Shown here piece by piece: positions 58,853 through 64,000 of a DNA stretch of 64,000 nucleotides; within the stretch, counting starts at the first letter, position 1; each line of letters opens with the position of its first letter. The translations under genes were made by a program, and so were the position numbers. The stretch spans positions 62,001 to 126,000 of the forward strand of contig NZ_JAVAMB010000004.1 of NCBI RefSeq assembly GCF_030730925.1, in the 5' to 3' direction. The DNA is from Flavobacterium sp. DG2-3 (GTDB taxonomy: Bacteria; Bacteroidota; Bacteroidia; Flavobacteriales; Flavobacteriaceae). The notes under the pieces are model-generated. The model did no database searches, had not been told where the DNA came from, and worked only from the letters and a program-made list of their open reading frames with translations.

Positions 58853-59260
58853 ATGGAAATATCAATTCTAGAAACTAAAGAAATCAAAATTGAAGATATT
58901 TTGATTTTATATAAAGCCAATGAATGGAGTTCGGCGAGCAAACCAAATGAGTTGTATAACGGCCTTTTGAATTCTGAAACTTTGATAACAGCTTGGGAAG
59001 GGAAAAAATTGGTCGGACTTGGAAATGCAATTTCAGATGGATTTTTAACCGTTTATTATCCGCATTTATTGGTGCTTCCTGAGTACCAAGGAAAAGGAAT
59101 TGGAAAGATGATTTTGGATAAAATGCAGGAAAAATATCGTCGCTTTCACATGCAGATGCTTACGGCAGACGGACGCTCCGTTGATTTTTATAAAAAAAAC
59201 GGATTTGAACGAGCAGGAAAAACAGAGCCGATGTGGATTTATCACGGTAACGAACATTAA
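58853..59260 (+). CDS. GNAT family N-acetyltransferase inserted in the trp operon
   Basis: 135 aa, single GNAT domain. The acetyl-CoA site is VLPEYQGKGIGKMILDKMQ, and the motif B end is DFYKKNGFERAGKTEPMWIY. The N-terminal half (ANEWSSASKPNELYNGL) is typical of small GNAT proteins of unknown substrate. It lies between trpG and trpD on the same strand and is probably co-transcribed with them, but nothing points to a role in tryptophan synthesis. Confidence 0.88.
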   Translation: MEISILETKEIKIEDILILYKANEWSSASKPNELYNGLLNSETLITAWEGKKLVGLGNAISDGFLTVYYPHLLVLPEYQGKGIGKMILDKMQEKYRRFHMQMLTADGRSVDFYKKNGFERAGKTEPMWIYHGNEH

Positions 59261-59343
59261 GAAATATTATTCAGTTACAGTTTACAGTCAAAAAAACTTA
59301 GAACCTTAGCATCTCAGCACCTTAGAACCTTAGAATAAAAAAA

Positions 59344-60336
59344 ATGAAAACAATATTAAATAAATTAATCAATCACGAAGTGCTTTCTAAAGAAGAAGCA
59401 AAAAATGTATTGATTAATATTTCAAGCGGTCAGTATAATCCGAGTCAGATTTCGGCATTTTTGACTGTTTTTATGATGCGAAGCATTACAATTGAAGAAC
59501 TTTCAGGTTTTCGCGAAGCTTTATTAGACCTTTGCGTAAGAGTAGATTTATCAGCTTACAACACGATCGATTTGTGCGGAACAGGCGGTGACGGAAAAGA
59601 TACTTTCAATATTTCGACTTTGGCTTCTTTTGTTTCTGCAGGAGCAGGAATTAAAGTGGCTAAACACGGAAATTACGGGGTTTCTTCTATTTCTGGATCA
59701 AGCAACGTGATGGAAAAAATGGGAATTAAATTTAGCAACGATCCTTCATTTTTAGAAAAATGTATGGACAAAGCAGGAATCTGTGTTTTGCACGCTCCCC
59801 TATTTCACCCAGCAATGAAAAATGTCGGACCAATCAGAAAAGAGTTGGCGGTAAAAACCTTCTTTAATATGTTGGGCCCAATGGTAAATCCGGCATTCCC
59901 GCAAAATCAATTGGTTGGAGTTTTTAACTTAGAACTAGCGAGAATGTATGCTTATTTATATCAAAATACCGATGTGAATTTTACCATCCTGCATTCGCTT
60001 GACGGATATGATGAAATTTCACTGACAGGACCAACCAAAACGATTTCAAATCATATGGAAGGAATGCTAAACCCAGAAGATTTTGGTGTTCGTCTTTTAT
60101 CTCAAACTGAAATTGAAGGCGGAAAAACGATTGAAGAATCGGCTGAAATTTTCACGAATATCATTTCAGGAAAAGGGAATGAAGCGCAGAATAATGTCGT
60201 TTGTGCCAATGCTGCAATGGCGATTTCAACCGTTACAAAATGTTCTCCGCAAGAAGGATTTGAATTAGCAAAAGAAAGTTTATTGTCTGGAAAAGGATTA
60301 AAGGCATTACAAACGTTACAAGAATTGAGTAAATAA
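59344..60336 (+). CDS. trpD: Anthranilate phosphoribosyltransferase
   Basis: 330 aa. The phosphoribosyl-pyrophosphate site is CGTGGDGKDTFNISTLASFV, and KHGNYGVSSISGSSNVMEKMG is the conserved second loop. ILHSLDGYDEISLTGPT and GPMVNPAFPQNQLVGVF follow. It transfers phosphoribose to anthranilate in the second committed step. Full length. The 83-base gap to the preceding GNAT gene carries periodic CCTTAGAACC words just before the ATG. Confidence 0.95.
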   Translation: MKTILNKLINHEVLSKEEAKNVLINISSGQYNPSQISAFLTVFMMRSITIEELSGFREALLDLCVRVDLSAYNTIDLCGTGGDGKDTFNISTLASFVSAGAGIKVAKHGNYGVSSISGSSNVMEKMGIKFSNDPSFLEKCMDKAGICVLHAPLFHPAMKNVGPIRKELAVKTFFNMLGPMVNPAFPQNQLVGVFNLELARMYAYLYQNTDVNFTILHSLDGYDEISLTGPTKTISNHMEGMLNPEDFGVRLLSQTEIEGGKTIEESAEIFTNIISGKGNEAQNNVVCANAAMAISTVTKCSPQEGFELAKESLLSGKGLKALQTLQELSK

Positions 60337-60409
60337 AATTAAACACAAATTTCACGAATTATCACGAATAAACTTTACGTCTTTGTGACTTTGTGGCAAA
60401 ACAACAACA

Positions 60410-61189
60410 ATGAACATTTTAGATAAAATAATAATAGACAAAAAACGAGAAGTGATTCTGAAGAAATCAATTATTCCGGTTTCTCAATTAGAGGCTTCTG
60501 TGTTTTTTGAAAAGAAAATCATTTCTCTTAGTCAAAAATTGAGAGAAAGCAATTCTGGAATTATTGCCGAACACAAGCGTCGTTCTCCTTCAAAATCAAT
60601 TATCAACAATAATTTTACTGTTGAAGAAGTCGTTAAAGGTTATGAAAATGCTGGTGCCTGCGGAATCTCCGTTTTAACCGATGGAAAATATTTTGGAGGT
60701 TCACTTGACGATTTACTTTTAGCAAGAGCTAGTGTAAATATTCCGCTTTTGCGAAAAGAATTTATTGTAGACGAATATCAGATTCTGGAAGCCAAAGCGC
60801 ACGGAGCTGATTTAATTTTGCTAATCGCAGCGGTTTTGACGAGAGAAGAAATTAAATCTTTATCTGAATTTGCTAAAAAATTAGGTTTAGAGGTTTTATT
60901 GGAAGTTCACAATCAGGAGGAATTAGAAAAATCGATTATGCCAACTTTAGATATGATTGGCGTAAACAACAGAAATTTAAAAACTTTCGAGGTTAGTTTA
61001 GATTTCAGTAAAGAATTGGCATCGCAGATTCCAAACGAATTTGTAAAAGTATCAGAAAGCGGAATTTCATCCGTAGAAGCCATTCAAGAACTGAAACCTT
61101 ATGGATACAAAGGATTTTTAATTGGAGAAAACTTCATGAAAACCGACAACGCAGGAGAAGCTGCAACTGAATTTATTAAACAGCTTTAA
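60410..61189 (+). CDS. trpC: Indole-3-glycerol phosphate synthase
   Basis: 259 aa TIM barrel. Catalytic residues are in IIAEHKRRSPSKS (lysine), LLRKEFIVDEYQILEAKAHGADLILLI and MIGVNNRNLKTFEV. The phosphate site is SESGISS and GFLIGENFMK. It closes the ring of the phosphoribulosyl-anthranilate derivative to indole glycerol phosphate. It is monofunctional (no fused TrpF). The upstream 73 bases contain a TTTCACGAA/TTGTGGCAA repeat that abuts the ATG. Confidence 0.95.
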   Translation: MNILDKIIIDKKREVILKKSIIPVSQLEASVFFEKKIISLSQKLRESNSGIIAEHKRRSPSKSIINNNFTVEEVVKGYENAGACGISVLTDGKYFGGSLDDLLLARASVNIPLLRKEFIVDEYQILEAKAHGADLILLIAAVLTREEIKSLSEFAKKLGLEVLLEVHNQEELEKSIMPTLDMIGVNNRNLKTFEVSLDFSKELASQIPNEFVKVSESGISSVEAIQELKPYGYKGFLIGENFMKTDNAGEAATEFIKQL

Positions 61190-61194
61190 AAGTT

Positions 61195-61424
61195 TTGCCA
61201 CAAATTTCACAAATTTTCGCGAATTTTTCTTTAGCCACAGATTAAAAGGATTAAAATGATTTAATCTGTAAAATCTTTTAATCTGTGGCAGATAAAAAAG
61301 AAATTAGAGTAATTCGTGAAATTCGTGGCAAAAAAACAAAAAGCTTAGTGACTTAGTGTCTTCGTGGCAGAAAAAAAACAAAAACTTAGTGTCTTAGCGC
61401 CTTCGTGGCAAAACAACAATAACA
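61195..61424. repeat. Nested inverted and direct repeats between trpC and trpF
   Basis: Outer arms 61195-61215 and 61311-61331 pair at 19 of 21 positions (TTGCCACAAATTTCAC type). Inner arms 61234-61248 (GCCACAGATTAAAAG) and 61275-61289 pair perfectly. Two direct copies of CTTAGTG-CTTAG-TTCGTGGC words follow at about 61343-61369 and 61384-61411, the last ending 14 bases before the trpF ATG. The same word family is at 39797-39942. Confidence 0.75.
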
Positions 61425-62057
61425 ATGAAACTTAAAATTTGCGGCATGAAAAATCCAGAAAACATCCTCGAGGTAGGTGCGCTCCTACCCGATTATATGG
61501 GATTTATTTTCTGGGAAAAATCCGCTAGATATTGCAATGGGAATGTTCCCGAACTGATCAAAACCATCAAAAAAGTAGGTGTTTTTGTCAATCAGAGTTT
61601 GGAAGAAATTCTGGAAAAAGTAGAAAAATACAATTTACAAGCTGTTCAATTACACGGAGAAGAATCAGTCGAATTCTGTTCAGCCTTAAAAGAAAAACTT
61701 CCCAAGAAAATTGAAATTATCAAAGTCTTTTCTGCAGATGAAAATTTTGATTTTGAAGTTATTAAGCCTTTTGAAAATGTCTGCGATTATTTTCTGTTTG
61801 ACACGAAAGGAAAACTGCCAGGCGGAAACGGAACCACTTTTGACTGGACAATATTAAAAAAATACAATTCGAAAAAGCCTTTCTTTTTAAGCGGCGGAAT
61901 TGGAATGAACGAATTAAAAGCCATTGAAGAAATTTCAAAAACCAAATTGCCTATTTACGCTATTGATGTAAACAGTAAATTTGAAATCGAACCAGGGCTG
62001 AAAAATAGAAATCTATTAAGCAATTTCAAACGCAAATTTGATGTTGCCAACTTTTAA
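61425..62057 (+). CDS. trpF: Phosphoribosylanthranilate isomerase
   Basis: 210 aa TIM barrel. KICGMKNPENILE starts the protein, with the catalytic cysteine in CGMK. GFIFWEKSARYC, VGVFVNQS, LQAVQLHGEE and FLFDTKGKLPGGNGTTFDW follow. The phosphate site is FLSGGIGMNE and the terminal DVNSKFE includes the catalytic aspartate region. It performs the Amadori isomerisation between the TrpD and TrpC steps. Full length, 11 bases before trpB. Confidence 0.95.
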   Translation: MKLKICGMKNPENILEVGALLPDYMGFIFWEKSARYCNGNVPELIKTIKKVGVFVNQSLEEILEKVEKYNLQAVQLHGEESVEFCSALKEKLPKKIEIIKVFSADENFDFEVIKPFENVCDYFLFDTKGKLPGGNGTTFDWTILKKYNSKKPFFLSGGIGMNELKAIEEISKTKLPIYAIDVNSKFEIEPGLKNRNLLSNFKRKFDVANF

Positions 62058-62068
62058 AATTTAAAAAA

Positions 62069-63250
62069 ATGAGTTTTAACGTTAACGAAAAAGGATATTA
62101 CGGAGAATTCGGAGGAGCTTTCATTCCAGAAATGCTATACCCAAACGTAGAAGAATTACGCCAGAAATATCTAAGCATAATGGACGAACCTGATTTTAAA
62201 GCAGAGTTCAATCAATTACTGAAAGATTACGTTGGGCGCCCTAGTCCGTTGTATTTTGCAAAACGCTTGTCTGAAAAATACAATACCAAAGTTTACTTGA
62301 AAAGAGAAGACTTGAACCATACCGGAGCGCACAAAGTCAACAATACTATCGGACAGATTTTATTAGCAAAACGCCTTGGTAAAAAAAGAATTATTGCAGA
62401 AACAGGTGCTGGACAGCATGGCGTAGCAACTGCAACAGTTTGTGCTTTAATGGGAATTGAGTGTATTGTATACATGGGTGAAATCGACATTGCGCGTCAG
62501 GCACCAAACGTGGCACGTATGAAAATGTTAGGCGCAGAAGTTCGTCCGGCGCTTTCGGGTTCAAGAACTTTGAAAGATGCCACAAACGAAGCCATTCGCG
62601 ACTGGATTAATAATCCTGTTGACACGCATTATATTATCGGATCTGCGATTGGACCACATCCTTATCCAGATATGGTAACTCGTTTTCAAAGCATTATTTC
62701 AGAAGAAATTAAATGGCAGTTAAAAGAAAAAGAAGGGCGTGAAAATCCTGATTATGTAGTAGCTTGTATTGGCGGAGGAAGTAACGCTGCGGGAACTTAT
62801 TATCACTTTTTGCACGAACCAGAAGTTGGAATTATTGCGGTTGAAGCAGCAGGAAAAGGTGTTGATTCAGGACATAGCGCCGCGACTAGTAAATTAGGGA
62901 AAGTTGGTGTTATTCACGGTTGTAAAACTCTTTTAATGCAAACTCCGGATGGACAGATTACAGAACCGTATTCTATTTCTGCCGGATTAGATTATCCAGG
63001 AGTTGGACCTTTACATGCGCATTTGGCGCAAACTGGACGCGGAGAATTTTTCTCTGTTACCGATGATGATGCGATGAATGCTGGTCTGCAGTTAACTAAA
63101 TTAGAAGGAATTATTCCAGCTATAGAAAGTGCACATGCATTTGCGGTTTTAGATCAGAAAAAGTTTAAGCCGACAGATGTTGTCGTAATTAGTCTTTCTG
63201 GTCGTGGCGACAAAGATTTAGATAATTACATTGAGTATTTTAAATTGTAA
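62069..63250 (+). CDS. trpB: Tryptophan synthase beta chain
   Basis: 393 aa, the standard TrpB1 length. The PLP lysine is in REDLNHTGAHKVNNTIGQ, and ETGAGQHGVATATV follows. The phosphate-binding loop is CIGGGSNAAGTYYHF, and AAKGVDSG-type EAAGKGVDSGHSA and ISAGLDYPGVGP are present. It condenses indole with serine. A gene for the alpha chain (trpA) does not follow in the window: the next genes are an AIG2-like protein and a nitrilase. trpA may lie beyond the right edge or elsewhere. Confidence 0.96.
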   Translation: MSFNVNEKGYYGEFGGAFIPEMLYPNVEELRQKYLSIMDEPDFKAEFNQLLKDYVGRPSPLYFAKRLSEKYNTKVYLKREDLNHTGAHKVNNTIGQILLAKRLGKKRIIAETGAGQHGVATATVCALMGIECIVYMGEIDIARQAPNVARMKMLGAEVRPALSGSRTLKDATNEAIRDWINNPVDTHYIIGSAIGPHPYPDMVTRFQSIISEEIKWQLKEKEGRENPDYVVACIGGGSNAAGTYYHFLHEPEVGIIAVEAAGKGVDSGHSAATSKLGKVGVIHGCKTLLMQTPDGQITEPYSISAGLDYPGVGPLHAHLAQTGRGEFFSVTDDDAMNAGLQLTKLEGIIPAIESAHAFAVLDQKKFKPTDVVVISLSGRGDKDLDNYIEYFKL

Positions 63251-63333
63251 TAAAAGTTATACTTTTGGTGTTAGCGCTTCGGCGATCTGAGATTTATTCT
63301 AAATGCTAAAAATTAACGGGAAATATAATTATT

Positions 63334-63654
63334 ATGGAACTATTATTCTCATACGGAACATTAAGATCAAAACAAATTCAAATGCAGATTTTCAATAAAG
63401 TTTTAAGTGGATCTCCAGATCAGATTCTGGGCTTTAAACTTAAAAGTTTACAAATTGAAGAAGAATTTGGAATGGCAGATTATGTTGTTGCAGTGCCAAG
63501 TGATAATCTTGAAGATATTATACATGGAGTTGTTTTTGAAGTGTCGAGTTCTGAAATGTTAAAAGTTGACCAATTTGAATCTAATTCATACAAAAGAGTT
63601 CAGGTGAAACTAAAATCTGGAAAAACGGCTTGGGTTTATACCGAAAACAAATAA
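63334..63654 (+). CDS. AIG2-like (gamma-glutamylcyclotransferase fold) protein
   Basis: 106 aa. It begins LLFSYGTLRSKQIQMQIF, with the YGTL loop of the fold. VAVPSDNLEDIIHGVVFEVSSSEM and DQFESNSYKRVQVKL follow, where the glutamate of the DQFE motif matches the catalytic position in the family. It is a small cytoplasmic protein that may cyclise gamma-glutamyl compounds. It is 83 bases after trpB and 6 bases before the nitrilase gene, with which it is probably co-transcribed. Confidence 0.85.
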   Translation: MELLFSYGTLRSKQIQMQIFNKVLSGSPDQILGFKLKSLQIEEEFGMADYVVAVPSDNLEDIIHGVVFEVSSSEMLKVDQFESNSYKRVQVKLKSGKTAWVYTENK

Positions 63655-63660
63655 TAAAAA

Positions 63661-64000
63661 ATGATTTTAGCAGCAGCGCAGACCAAACCAAAACGCGGAG
63701 ATATATCTTCTAATTTATTAAATCATTATCAGCTTATTGAATTGGCTGTTGAAAACGGGGCTAATTTAATTGCATTTCCAGAATTATCTATTACGGGTTA
63801 CGAAAGAGAAAATGCTGAAGAATTGGTTTTTACAGAAGACGATTATAGAATTGATCATTTAAAGGAGCTGTCGACTAGATATAACATCGTCATTATAGCT
63901 GGAGCTCCAATTAAGATAGATTCGAAAATGTTTATTGGCGAATTTGTCATTGCTCCAGATGATTCGGTTTCTATTTACACGAAACAATTTTTACATGAGG
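63661..64000 (+). CDS. Carbon-nitrogen hydrolase (nitrilase superfamily), N-terminal part
   Basis: Open from the ATG at 63661 to the window edge (113 codons). It begins ILAAAQTKPKRGDISSNLLN, and the catalytic glutamate lies in LIAFPELSITGYE. YNIVIIAGAPI is the conserved strand before the lysine region, and the fragment ends near YTKQFLHE, close to the expected catalytic lysine. The substrate (amide, omega-amide or carbamoyl compound) cannot be stated from this part. It follows the AIG2-like gene after 6 bases. Confidence 0.88.
   Translation, partial: MILAAAQTKPKRGDISSNLLNHYQLIELAVENGANLIAFPELSITGYERENAEELVFTEDDYRIDHLKELSTRYNIVIIAGAPIKIDSKMFIGEFVIAPDDSVSIYTKQFLHE

Overview
The window looks like a Flavobacterium-type chromosome (Bacteroidota, Flavobacteriaceae). 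Base composition is A+T rich. There is a SusC/FecR/ECF-sigma cell-surface signalling unit, and lipoproteins with short signal peptides ending in SC or GC. Promoters carry the Bacteroidota -7 element TAnnTTTG, and ribosome-binding purine tracts are mostly absent. No rRNA, tRNA, CRISPR array, transposase or phage gene was recognised.

Layout. 1-3622: SusC-type receptor (cut by the left edge), FecR anti-sigma factor and ECF sigma factor on the minus strand. 4072-7088: MocR-type regulator, DUF2024 protein and YggS-type PLP-homeostasis protein, with candidate MocR operators. 7130-9710: nested palindromic repeats around an AAA ATPase, then a processive glycosyltransferase. 10210-14688: a CheY-like regulator and a kinase with about eight PAS-type sensor modules. 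14784-26892: a signalling region holding two paralogous copies of one cassette, with an HsdR_N-domain protein, small secreted proteins and a GH1 beta-glucosidase between them. 26971-33299: RND efflux operon. 33480-39508: GNAT, outer-membrane protein, M1 peptidase, GapN and rhodanese. 39959-51753: a sulfur/respiration block (Crp/Fnr regulator, TSUP exporter, cytochrome bd oxidase, persulfide-dioxygenase-like MBL-rhodanese, split YeeE/YedE transporter, GlpD). 52041-54369: MarR-nitroreductase-YceI operon and a ParE-type toxin-antitoxin pair. 54599-55879: secreted beta-helix protein. 56002-63250: trp operon with its own leader peptide and attenuator, then an AIG2-like gene and a nitrilase cut by the right edge.

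The most unusual object is the duplicated cassette (15316-19265 and 23728-26892). Each copy has a divergent single-pass membrane protein, a roughly 220-nt leader conserved between copies, a tiny proline-tailed lipoprotein (63 and 55 aa), a terminator-like hairpin with a T7 run that straddles the next start codon, and a lipobox-bearing TPR histidine kinase. Only copy 1 keeps a response regulator. The leaders share blocks, short stems and a 10-bp palindrome whose outer pair changes in a compensated way (A-T to G-C). I infer one regulatory design: a structured leader and abundant small lipoprotein message, with attenuated read-through into the kinase.

Other regulatory signals visible in the sequence are: a WWW leader peptide and attenuator before trpE; twin TTGTATATACAA operators over the MarR promoter; a shared GTAACATTWRTCAC motif at identical distance from the -7 boxes of the TSUP and MBL-rhodanese genes, probably for the nearby Crp/Fnr protein; and many intergenic long inverted repeats built from short periodic words, often directly before start codons or at stop codons.
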